From Bacteriovoracaceae bacterium (GTDB lineage Bacteria; Bdellovibrionota; Bacteriovoracia; Bacteriovoracales; Bacteriovoracaceae): 9,270 bases of DNA. Position numbers and translations under genes: made by a program. Below the pieces are notes generated by a model. That model ran no database searches. It was not told the DNA's origin and saw nothing but the letters and a program-made list of their open reading frames with translations. The DNA is taken from positions 1 through 9,270 of the forward strand of contig CANFNN010000096.1 of assembly GCA_947448095.1 (NCBI GenBank). Reading direction: 5' to 3'. Within the stretch, counting starts at the first letter, position 1. Each line of letters begins with the position of its first letter. This document shows, piece after piece, positions 1 through 6,136 of the stretch.

Positions 1-584
1 GCCATAGCGGTTTCCGTATTTCTTATGCCTCCACTGGCCTTAACACCCATATTAGGGCCAACAATCGAGCGCATGAGTTTAATATCCTCAATGGTAGCTC
101 CGGCAGTAGAGAATCCAGTCGACGTTTTGACAAAATCAACTCCCGCCTTCACTGCGAGTTCACAAGATTTTTTCTTTTCTTCCTCGGTCAAAAGACAAGT
201 CTCTAATATGACCTTCAAGATTGCGCCCTGCTGGTGACAAACTTGGGCGAGTGAAGACATGTCGTCGAGCACATACTGCCAGTTGCCTGATTTGACGGCA
301 GAGATGTTGAGGACCATATCTACTTCTTTGGCCCCTTCTGCAATTGCCTTCATGGCTTCGAATCTTTTTGTTTCCATTGTCGAGGCTCCCAAAGGAAATC
401 CAACCACAGTACAAACTTTTACGTTAGAGCCCTTTAAAAGTTCTACGCAGGTTTTTACGTAATAAGAATTGATACAAACCGAAAAGAAATTATGCTCGCG
501 AGCTTCTTGGCAAAGCTTTTCAATTTGAGTCAGGCTTGCTTCGGGCTTTAAAAGTGTGTGATCAATGTATTGATTAAGTTTCAT
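1..584 (-). CDS. deoC: Deoxyribose-phosphate aldolase, partial (C-terminus beyond left edge)
   Basis: Cytoplasmic class I aldolase that splits 2-deoxy-D-ribose 5-phosphate into acetaldehyde and glyceraldehyde 3-phosphate, the last step of deoxynucleoside breakdown. My translation of the minus strand from the ATG at 582-584 gives 194 residues of a family that is usually about 220 long, so roughly the last 25 are off the edge. Family landmarks appear in order: IDHTLLKP at residues 7-14, EVDMVLNI with the proton-relay Asp89, KVILETCLLT at 124-133, DFVKTSTGF with the Schiff-base Lys153, and GVKASGGIR with the second lysine, Lys182. The start codon lies one base after the TAA of the GST-like gene, with an AAAGG ribosome binding site inside that gene's end, so the two are probably co-transcribed and translationally coupled. 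Identity is secure. Confidence 0.95.
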   Translation of the reverse strand, partial: MKLNQYIDHTLLKPEASLTQIEKLCQEAREHNFFSVCINSYYVKTCVELLKGSNVKVCTVVGFPLGASTMETKRFEAMKAIAEGAKEVDMVLNISAVKSGNWQYVLDDMSSLAQVCHQQGAILKVILETCLLTEEEKKKSCELAVKAGVDFVKTSTGFSTAGATIEDIKLMRSIVGPNMGVKASGGIRNTETAM

Positions 585-585
585 A

Positions 586-1167
586 TTAAGCCTTTGGGAT
601 TTCAGTTAGAGTGAGTATTTTTTTATTTTTATGATGATTTAAGAAGGCCTGGCAATCTGGTCGATTCTCAAGACTGATAATGCCTCGTATGCTTGCCCAG
701 TCTAAAAAACAATAAAGAGAGATGCTATGAAAATCCCAATTCTCAAGACCTTGACCACTCATAAAAGATTTTAGGTAATCAAGAACTGAATCGATGCGCT
801 CTTTTTGACGTTGAACGTACATAAATGGCTCAATAATATTGATGCCCGATCTTTTCATGAGAAATAATGCCACTCCTGCATTCATGGCACCATCAATTGC
901 TGTAAGTTGGTTTTCATCCTGCCAGTCCATATTTTGAAAGCGGTGAAGTGAATTGAGGTAGCTAAAAATCTGGCGCGAGTCCCAAATCGTATTCTCTCCA
1001 TCTACTAAGACTGGAATTTGATTGACGGGATTAAGCTTATTTAAATCGACGGAATCTTGTCCCTCATAGATATTCATCTCTTTCAATTCGTAGGGAATCT
1101 GCTCAAGCAGAACACGAATTCTGCGCACGAAAGGTGAAGTCTTAGATCCATAGAGTATGTAGGCCAT
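586..1167 (-). CDS. Glutathione S-transferase-like protein
   Basis: A 193-residue protein of the cytosolic GST fold, most like the small bacterial YibF/GstB-type proteins. The N-terminal thioredoxin-like half shows TSPFVRRIR (residues 10-18, Ser11 at the usual catalytic position), the cis-proline motif NQIPVL (Pro52) that holds the glutathione backbone, and DSRQI (63-67), matching the E/D-S glutathione gamma-glutamyl site. The C-terminal half is helical. Where GSTs normally have a capping box ending in Asp (S-x-A-D), this one appears to read D145-F-H-S148, so that box is altered. It ends in RPDCQAFLNHHKNK, comparable to the family's conserved RP...F tail. The ATG at 1165-1167 has TAAGGGA about six bases upstream. 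Substrate unknown; thiol transfer, peroxide detoxification or a non-enzymatic role are all open. It is the first gene of a unit with deoC. Confidence 0.85.
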   Translation of the reverse strand: MAYILYGSKTSPFVRRIRVLLEQIPYELKEMNIYEGQDSVDLNKLNPVNQIPVLVDGENTIWDSRQIFSYLNSLHRFQNMDWQDENQLTAIDGAMNAGVALFLMKRSGINIIEPFMYVQRQKERIDSVLDYLKSFMSGQGLENWDFHSISLYCFLDWASIRGIISLENRPDCQAFLNHHKNKKILTLTEIPKA

Positions 1168-1188
1168 AATTCCCTTAGAGGTTTGAAG

Positions 1189-1218
1189 ATTTTACTAAAG
1201 TGTCTATATTTTAGTCAA
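1189..1218 (-). promoter_or_regulatory. Sigma70-type promoter for the GST-like/deoC unit
   Basis: Read on the minus strand, TTGACT (1213-1218; five of six consensus bases) is followed after 18 bases by TAAAAT (1189-1194; five of six). This would start transcription near 1182, giving a leader of about 15 bases that still contains the TAAGGGA ribosome binding site. Predicted from sequence only. Confidence 0.6.
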
Positions 1219-1332
1219 AATGAATAACTATAGCTATTTTTTATACAACCCTCATTGGCAAGCTCTCAGAAATCCATTCACCTTTTTTGGCACAGTACTT
1301 GAAGAGTATGAATCAATACATTTTACTTTCCC

Positions 1333-1338
1333 GGAGGA
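1333..1338 (+). promoter_or_regulatory. Ribosome binding site deciding the lipoprotein start
   Basis: GGAGGA four bases before the ATG at 1343. Its strength, and the signal peptide that begins directly after it, are why the longer in-frame start at 1220 was not used. Confidence 0.8.
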
Positions 1339-1342
1339 CTCT

Positions 1343-2023
1343 ATGAGATCATCAATTTTGCACCTTTTAAGCCTTTTTCTTGTTGTGGCTTTTGCAGCTT
1401 CATGCGGAAAAAATAGTTCAAAGTCTGCCAGCAATACTAACGCTAGCAGCACTTATACTGATACTGGCTCTTCAAGTGGCCAAGTCGCCTATGATTCTTT
1501 AAAAGCTTGGCACGACAGCACTTCGGACAATACCCAATTAGGAATTCATGGCATATATCTCAAAAAATCAGTCAGTAGCTTTTTTGTTCCACAGATGTGT
1601 TTAAAAAATACGACTGTAGTGGACTGCGTAGATCCAACGGGATGCTTTAAAAGTACCGACACTGGCGTCATGGTTGGGGTAGTGGAGATGAACAGAACAA
1701 CTTTCTTGGGAATCACATCTAAGAAGTATGGAGATTGTAATATTACGAATACTTTCACCCCCTATTTGAAGAAAAATAATGTGGAGCTGAGCGAAGCTGT
1801 CTTAGGCAGCAGTGGAAAATTTTTGATCAAGAGTTTGACTCAGAAATCAAATTCTATTTATAAAGTGTTTTATGGATCTTTCAGCGGCAGTATTACTCCT
1901 ACCTCTTACGCCGTGATCAACATTTCGCTTCCAAGCATTGTGAACCCTACGGAAGTTGGTCAAATAAATGGAAGCCAGATCTCGAAAGGAGTCGTCCTCC
2001 TCAACTACCAAATTGTTAACTAG
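1343..2023 (+). CDS. Putative secreted lipoprotein of unknown function
   Basis: I do not recognise the family. The reading frame is open from 1220, but I place the start at the ATG at 1343: it has a strong GGAGGA site five bases upstream, and from there the protein begins with a clear signal peptide (Arg2, a hydrophobic stretch from Ile5 to Ala19, then AASC with Cys21 as the lipidation site). The -3 residue is Ala rather than Leu, so the lipobox is relaxed. The mature protein of about 206 residues starts with a Ser/Thr/Asn-rich flexible linker (about residues 22-46), followed by a compact domain. Four cysteines (86, 95, 101, 132) could form two disulfides outside the cytoplasm. The second half alternates hydrophobic and polar residues, suggesting beta strands. 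Gly2 of the mature protein argues against inner-membrane retention by an Asp+2 signal, so an outer-membrane location is plausible. It is a single-gene unit closed by a terminator. Confidence 0.8.
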   Translation: MRSSILHLLSLFLVVAFAASCGKNSSKSASNTNASSTYTDTGSSSGQVAYDSLKAWHDSTSDNTQLGIHGIYLKKSVSSFFVPQMCLKNTTVVDCVDPTGCFKSTDTGVMVGVVEMNRTTFLGITSKKYGDCNITNTFTPYLKKNNVELSEAVLGSSGKFLIKSLTQKSNSIYKVFYGSFSGSITPTSYAVINISLPSIVNPTEVGQINGSQISKGVVLLNYQIVN

Positions 2024-2038
2024 TACTAAATCTTTCGC

Positions 2039-2064
2039 AAGGCCACTTCGGTGGCCTTTTTTTT
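2039..2064 (+). terminator. Intrinsic terminator after the lipoprotein gene
   Basis: Perfect 8-bp stem AAGGCCAC / GTGGCCTT around a TTCG tetraloop (2047-2050), running into eight T residues (2057-2064). It starts 15 bases after the stop codon. It separates the lipoprotein gene from the acyl-CoA dehydrogenase. Confidence 0.95.
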
Positions 2065-2170
2065 GCCTTATTTTATCGTTTTTGTCGGATAAAAATCTAA
2101 AGACTTAGCCCAGAATTAACCTATCAATTTTTTATTTCCTGATAAACTATATGAGTTTAACACTCCCTCA

Positions 2171-2176
2171 TGAGGT
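2171..2176 (+). promoter_or_regulatory. Ribosome binding site deciding the acyl-CoA dehydrogenase start
   Basis: TGAGGT lies eight bases before the ATG at 2185. The alternative ATG at 2170 overlaps this site and has no clear purine-rich site of its own (CACTCCCTC precedes it), so 2185 is preferred. Confidence 0.6.
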
Positions 2177-2184
2177 ACGTTTTT

Positions 2185-3912
2185 ATGGGTTACTACAAAG
2201 CTGATATCCGTGACATTGAATTCAATTTGACTGAACTTTTGAAAGTTCAGGAGCATTCTCAATATGGTCTTGGAGAGCAAGACATTAAAGGCATTCTTGC
2301 TGAGTATAACAAGTTTGTAGAAAATGAAATTTTTCCTACGCGTGAGCCTTCAGATAAAGAGGGCGTTCGTCACGTAAATGGGAAAGTGCTGGTGCCAGAA
2401 TCGTTAAAGAGTGTACAAAAAAGTTTTTATGAAAATGGTTGGTTTGCTCTCGGTATGCCTGAAGATATTGGGGGAACGCCGGTTCCTGAAGGTCTCTATG
2501 TGGCCTGTATGTCACTTGCGACCGGTGCTAACGTTGCTTGGATGATGTACCCAGGACTTTCTAGAGCTGCCCTGAATGTTGTGAACTTAAAAGGTAACGA
2601 TTTCATGAAGGCCAACATTGTTCCTAAGATGATGACAGGGGAATGGGGCGGAACCATGTGTCTGACTGAAGCCGGTGCCGGATCAGACGTGGGTGCACTT
2701 CGCACGACAGCGAAACCTCTAGGGAACGGCAAGTATTCCATTCAAGGAACGAAAATATTTATTTCTTCGGGTGAGTCTGATCTTTATCAAAATAATATTC
2801 ACTTAGTACTAGCTCGAACTCCAGATGCTGGTGAAGGCTCTAAGAGTATTTCTCTGTTTGTAGTGCCACGTTTTAAAATCAATGAAGATGGCTCAATTGG
2901 CGGATCCAATAATGTTGCCTGCTCCAAAATCGAGCACAAGATGGGGATCCATGCGTCGGCGACTTGTGAGATGCAATTCGGGATTGATGGACAAACTGAA
3001 GGGTGGCTCATCGGTGAAGAGTTTGCTGGAATGACCACCATGTTTATTATGATGAACGAGGCCCGTCTCTACTGTGGAATTCAAGGTGAAGCTCAAGGTA
3101 ACTTGGCTTTTCAAATGGCCGAAAAATATACTAAAGAGCGGGCTCAATTCGGAAAAGAAATTATTCATCATCCAGATGTCAGAAGAAGTCTTTTAAAAAT
3201 GCGAGCAATTTCTCGAGGCATGCGTGCACTTTGTTTACATACGGCAGATCTGTTTAACAGAGTCAATGATGACCATAAAGTAGAAGGAATCATCGGACTT
3301 CTTACTCCCATTTGTAAGGCCTACTGCTCAGAGCAGGGGTTTCTTGTTTCATCTACTGCACTCCAGGCCCATGGTGGTTATGGTTATTGTTCTGAATACG
3401 GTGTGGAACAATTTGTTCGAGATACACAAATTGCGATGATCTATGAAGGCACAAACGGAATTCAGGCGATTGATTTTGTGATGAGGAAAATTCTGAAGGA
3501 TGGAGGAAAGTCTCTAGGCCTCTTAACTCAGGAAATTATTACTTCAGTCCAAGCCCTCGATGAAGCCAAATTTAAAAAAGAAAAAGATTTATTCAACAAG
3601 GTGCTTTTGAGTGCCCAAACCGTCATGCAGCAGTTAACTGGATATGCCAAAAATAATCAGTACAATCTGATTTTACAAAACTGTAGTGATTTTCTCCACT
3701 TTGCCTCGCAAATGGTTGTAGGATGGAAGCTTCTTCAGTCGGCGGTATTGGCCGATCAGAAAATTCAAACAACATCAGGCGAAGAGAAGAAGTATTATGA
3801 GTCCAAAGTGGTTGATTTTAAAATCTACTGCGCTCACTACTTGACTCATAATCTGTCCGTGGCCAGGACGGTGACAGATTTCACTGATGATGTGACAGCA
3901 CTAGAGATTTAG
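2185..3912 (+). CDS. Acyl-CoA dehydrogenase, long form with C-terminal extension
   Basis: FAD-dependent flavoenzyme that introduces the alpha-beta double bond into acyl-CoA and passes electrons to electron-transfer flavoprotein, the first step of fatty-acid beta-oxidation. From the ATG at 2185 it has 575 residues, longer than the roughly 380 of the classic family; it fits the 570-600-residue group with an extra C-terminal helical domain. Visible landmarks (numbered from 2185): signature 1 MCLTEAGAGSD at 158-168, the FAD/substrate loop; the arginine-containing segment KERAQFGKEI near 317-326; signature 2 from Gln394 to Asp413 (QAHGGYGY... VRD); and IYEGTNGIQ at 419-427, whose Glu421 is the likely catalytic base. 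The remaining 140 or so residues form the extension. Chain-length preference cannot be told. There is no terminator before the next gene, 48 bases on, so read-through into it is possible. Confidence 0.92.
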   Translation: MGYYKADIRDIEFNLTELLKVQEHSQYGLGEQDIKGILAEYNKFVENEIFPTREPSDKEGVRHVNGKVLVPESLKSVQKSFYENGWFALGMPEDIGGTPVPEGLYVACMSLATGANVAWMMYPGLSRAALNVVNLKGNDFMKANIVPKMMTGEWGGTMCLTEAGAGSDVGALRTTAKPLGNGKYSIQGTKIFISSGESDLYQNNIHLVLARTPDAGEGSKSISLFVVPRFKINEDGSIGGSNNVACSKIEHKMGIHASATCEMQFGIDGQTEGWLIGEEFAGMTTMFIMMNEARLYCGIQGEAQGNLAFQMAEKYTKERAQFGKEIIHHPDVRRSLLKMRAISRGMRALCLHTADLFNRVNDDHKVEGIIGLLTPICKAYCSEQGFLVSSTALQAHGGYGYCSEYGVEQFVRDTQIAMIYEGTNGIQAIDFVMRKILKDGGKSLGLLTQEIITSVQALDEAKFKKEKDLFNKVLLSAQTVMQQLTGYAKNNQYNLILQNCSDFLHFASQMVVGWKLLQSAVLADQKIQTTSGEEKKYYESKVVDFKIYCAHYLTHNLSVARTVTDFTDDVTALEI

Positions 3913-3931
3913 CCTCGTCCGTGCTAGCATT

Positions 3932-3960
3932 AGTGTAATTTAAATTTAAAAGGTTACACT
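3932..3960 (+). promoter_or_regulatory. Inverted repeat around the ribosome binding site of the nuclease-like gene
   Basis: AGTGTAA (3932-3938) and TTACACT (3954-3960) are a perfect 7-bp inverted repeat separated by 15 bases. The spacer holds the self-complementary TTTAAATTTAAA (3939-3950) and the AAAAGG ribosome binding site (3948-3953). The right arm ends directly against the GTG start. As DNA, the half-sites are 22 bp apart centre to centre, about two helical turns, which suits a dimeric operator; as RNA, a hairpin would cover the start region. Which of these applies, if either, is unknown. Confidence 0.45.
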
Positions 3961-4791
3961 GTGTTAAAAGATAAAGTCTTTGAGCTTGCCCAGAAATTCT
4001 CTGGGGCAACTCACGGCAGTTCTGATTATGATAAAGATACTATTTACGTGAGGGGACATCATGACAATGAGTACGTTCCCTTAAGTTATCTTCAAAAAGA
4101 AATTCCGGAGATAGATCATATTAATAAACTCAAATCAGAAGGGTTTGTGTTTAGTAGTTATGATTTCTTGGAGATCAATGAATTCGATCAATGGTATTTA
4201 AACCAATTTAATAAAAGACTGCTTAGCAAAGTAATGAAGAATATCGGAATTCTTCATTACCCTGATCAAAAAGCCATCTTTGATACGGTTGAAGTGGTTC
4301 ATCAGACTTTTCAAATTTTGAAAGATCACAAAGTTCTTATGAACGGTAAGAACCTCCCAATACAACTTGGTGAATGGTATTCAAAAATCATTTTTGGTCT
4401 GAATCAAATCAAGTCATCTTCGCAGCGGGGATTTGACTTTAAAACTGACAGTGGTCGGATTGTTGAAGTGAAAGTTCACTGGCATGATTCTACATCTCCC
4501 AAGGGAGTGAAAATTAAAAAATCACTTGCTGAGCTTTCTGACTATTGTATCATTATTTACATCGCTAAAAACTTCACCATTCGGGATATTCTCTTTTTGG
4601 ATTCAGAATTCATTTTAAGAAAGTTTGATACCAAGGGGCATACCATCTTTTTAAAAGATCAGGATGTCGCAAGTTATTTTTTTAGTCGCTCAGATAAGCA
4701 TTTTGAAAAAGTTGTCAATAAAATGGCTTTGCTCAAATTTGCGAGCCCAACTTTAGCATTAAAATTAGAAGATCGGTTGAATAAGGTCTAA
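3961..4791 (+). CDS. Uncharacterised protein with PD-(D/E)XK nuclease-like signature
   Basis: I do not recognise a named family. A 276-residue, soluble-looking protein without signal peptide or membrane segment. The middle carries the pattern of the PD-(D/E)XK nuclease fold: LGEWYSK with Glu138 in a helix, then RGFDF with Asp159, nine residues, then the strand IVEVKVHW with Glu169 and Lys171. Next come basic residues (KKS at 186-188), and the strand CIIIYIAKN followed by ILFLDSEFI, as in restriction-enzyme-like folds. The N-terminal 130 residues match nothing I know. The start is GTG at 3961, seven bases after AAAAGG; the next in-frame Met is residue 92, too far in. The next gene's ATG is five bases beyond the stop, and its ribosome binding site (TAAGG, 4782-4786) lies inside this gene, so the three genes 3961-6136 probably form one unit. 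The fold assignment is inference from the motif; activity on DNA is not shown. Confidence 0.75.
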   Translation: MLKDKVFELAQKFSGATHGSSDYDKDTIYVRGHHDNEYVPLSYLQKEIPEIDHINKLKSEGFVFSSYDFLEINEFDQWYLNQFNKRLLSKVMKNIGILHYPDQKAIFDTVEVVHQTFQILKDHKVLMNGKNLPIQLGEWYSKIIFGLNQIKSSSQRGFDFKTDSGRIVEVKVHWHDSTSPKGVKIKKSLAELSDYCIIIYIAKNFTIRDILFLDSEFILRKFDTKGHTIFLKDQDVASYFFSRSDKHFEKVVNKMALLKFASPTLALKLEDRLNKV

Positions 4792-4796
4792 GCCGC

Positions 4797-5477
4797 ATGA
4801 AGCAAAGTCTTGCTTATATTGATGATAATGAAAACAATCTTGATTGCCTGGGTTTGATATTTGAGAGTGATTTCAAAATAAAAACTTTTCAAAATCCCCT
4901 CATCTTTTTAGACGACTATAAGAGTAACGATTTCACTGCTGTTCTAGTTGATATTCACATGCCCCTAATGAGTGGTTTTGATTTATATGAAAAACTGATT
5001 GAGAGTGATCGATATGATGGGTGTCCCATCTTTTTTATCTCTTCAGATGATTCTGTCTCTACGAGGATTAAATCCTTTTCTCTTGGAGCCGTTGATTTTT
5101 TAGATCGTAAAATGACTCCGCAAGAAATGTTATCACGAATAAAATCGAAGATTAAATTTCATCATATGCATCGAAATATTATTGAATTCGGAAACCTTAA
5201 GCTTAATCTCACTTTGCTTAAAGCTTCTCTGAATGATGTCGAATTAAAATTAACTTTCATTGAATTTAAGCTCTTGTGCCATCTTGTCAGAACTTATCCT
5301 GAAGCCACTAGCAAGGATGAGTTGGTAGAAATTGTCTGGTCTTCTCAGCACGTGCTGGATGCAACGATCTATACACATACATTTAATCTGAATGCTAAAA
5401 TGAAAATGTGGGATCACGAAGTCATCCTTGAAAGGAAGAAGGGGATGGTGCTTACAAAAAAGAGTCAAACCGCATGA
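4797..5477 (+). CDS. OmpR/PhoB-type response regulator, orphan, copy 1
   Basis: A 226-residue two-domain regulator. Receiver domain, residues 1-120: acidic pair Asp9-Asp10, phosphorylation site Asp52 in VDIHMP, and switch Ser82 in FFISSDD. The next landmark, normally Lys-Pro-Phe, reads Arg104-Lys105-Met106. The winged-helix DNA-binding domain runs from about 132 to the end; LTFIEFKLL (152-160) matches the family's LTxxEFxLL and DELVEIVW (174-181) the helix before recognition. The tail reads LERKKGMVL and lacks the usual RGxGY wing motif. No histidine kinase lies within the window, so the partner is unknown; phosphorylation by a distant kinase or phosphate-independent control are both possible. 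Its stop overlaps the next start in ATGA, so the two are translationally coupled. It is a clear paralogue of the following gene. Target promoters are unknown; control of its own operon is a reasonable guess only. Confidence 0.9.
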   Translation: MKQSLAYIDDNENNLDCLGLIFESDFKIKTFQNPLIFLDDYKSNDFTAVLVDIHMPLMSGFDLYEKLIESDRYDGCPIFFISSDDSVSTRIKSFSLGAVDFLDRKMTPQEMLSRIKSKIKFHHMHRNIIEFGNLKLNLTLLKASLNDVELKLTFIEFKLLCHLVRTYPEATSKDELVEIVWSSQHVLDATIYTHTFNLNAKMKMWDHEVILERKKGMVLTKKSQTA

Positions 5478-6136
5478 AATTTAAAATCTTGATCTTTGAT
5501 GACCAGATGTTAAATATTGAGTGCTACCAAGAAATGCTCAAAGAAATATTTGTGGTGACTGGTTTTACCGAAACGGTAAATTACGAGCAAGTTTTACAAA
5601 ACAACAAACCCCATGGAATTCTTCTTGATCTGCACATGCCTGTATATGATGGGTTCGTTCTTCATGATAAAATTCTTCATTCTGATCACTATAATGGATG
5701 CCCGATTTTTTTCATTTCTGGAGATGTCTCCGATGAAAGTCGCCTTAAGGCAATAACCAGTGGCGGGATTGATTTCTTTAACAGAAGTATTGGTCAGGAG
5801 GAACTAACCCTCAGACTTTCAAGCAAGATTAAGTCTTTTCTCCAAGGGAATACCCTGATTGATGTTGGGAATTTAAGGCTTGATACTTTTTTATTCAATG
5901 CTTATATCAACGACAAATTTACAGACCTGAGTCTGATAGAGATGAGAATACTGTCTTTTGTGATGAGAAGGATGCACGATCCTGTTCATAAAAATGAATT
6001 GATGACACAGATTTGGGGAGACACTTCCTCTCAAGGAAAGATGTACGTTCATTTAAGTAACATAAAATCTAAGCTTGGTGCCTGGAATCACGAATTAAGA
6101 ATACGAGACAATTTCATCGTCATTGATGCTATTTAA
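5474..6136 (+). CDS. OmpR/PhoB-type response regulator, orphan, copy 2
   Basis: A 220-residue paralogue of the gene before it; the receivers share HMP..GF.L..K...SD.Y.GCPIFFIS and a common SKIK end. Receiver, residues 1-120: acidic pair Asp9-Asp10, phosphorylation site Asp52 in LDLHMP, switch Ser82. As in copy 1, Arg104 stands at the near-invariant Lys, here followed by Ser-Ile. The winged-helix domain (about 130-220) shows LSLIEMRIL and KNELMTQIWG, then the likely recognition helix KMYVHLSNIKSKLG. The protein ends abruptly after RDNFIVIDAI, without the RGxGY wing motif, so the wing is short. The start ATG overlaps the upstream stop as ATGA, with only a weak AAGAG-type site, which points to coupled translation. 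The stop overlaps that of the convergent methyltransferase gene. Two related regulators side by side could form heterodimers; that is inference. Confidence 0.9.
   Translation: MKFKILIFDDQMLNIECYQEMLKEIFVVTGFTETVNYEQVLQNNKPHGILLDLHMPVYDGFVLHDKILHSDHYNGCPIFFISGDVSDESRLKAITSGGIDFFNRSIGQEELTLRLSSKIKSFLQGNTLIDVGNLRLDTFLFNAYINDKFTDLSLIEMRILSFVMRRMHDPVHKNELMTQIWGDTSSQGKMYVHLSNIKSKLGAWNHELRIRDNFIVIDAI

Noticed and set aside
25..462. Plus- and minus-strand open frames over deoC
   Set aside because: They lie out of frame over a gene with unmistakable aldolase motifs; no ribosome binding sites or recognisable proteins.
1250..1320. Plus-strand promoter for the lipoprotein from TTGGCA at 1255 or 1287
   Set aside because: Neither has a convincing -10 element at 16-18 bases; the true promoter is not evident.
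1220..1342. Longer N-terminus for the lipoprotein (41 extra residues)
   Set aside because: No ribosome binding site before 1220, it overlaps the -35 area of the divergent promoter, and it would bury the signal peptide. The ATG at 1343 has GGAGGA and starts the signal peptide.
2170..2184. Upstream ATG for the acyl-CoA dehydrogenase
   Set aside because: It overlaps the TGAGGT site that serves the ATG at 2185, and is itself preceded by a pyrimidine-rich stretch.
2065..2184. Promoter for the acyl-CoA dehydrogenase
   Set aside because: The stretch is AT-rich, but no -35/-10 pair with proper spacing stands out, so nothing was annotated.
2496..3171. Three minus-strand open frames inside the acyl-CoA dehydrogenase gene
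   Set aside because: Shadows of a well-supported gene, with low-complexity translations and no ribosome binding sites.
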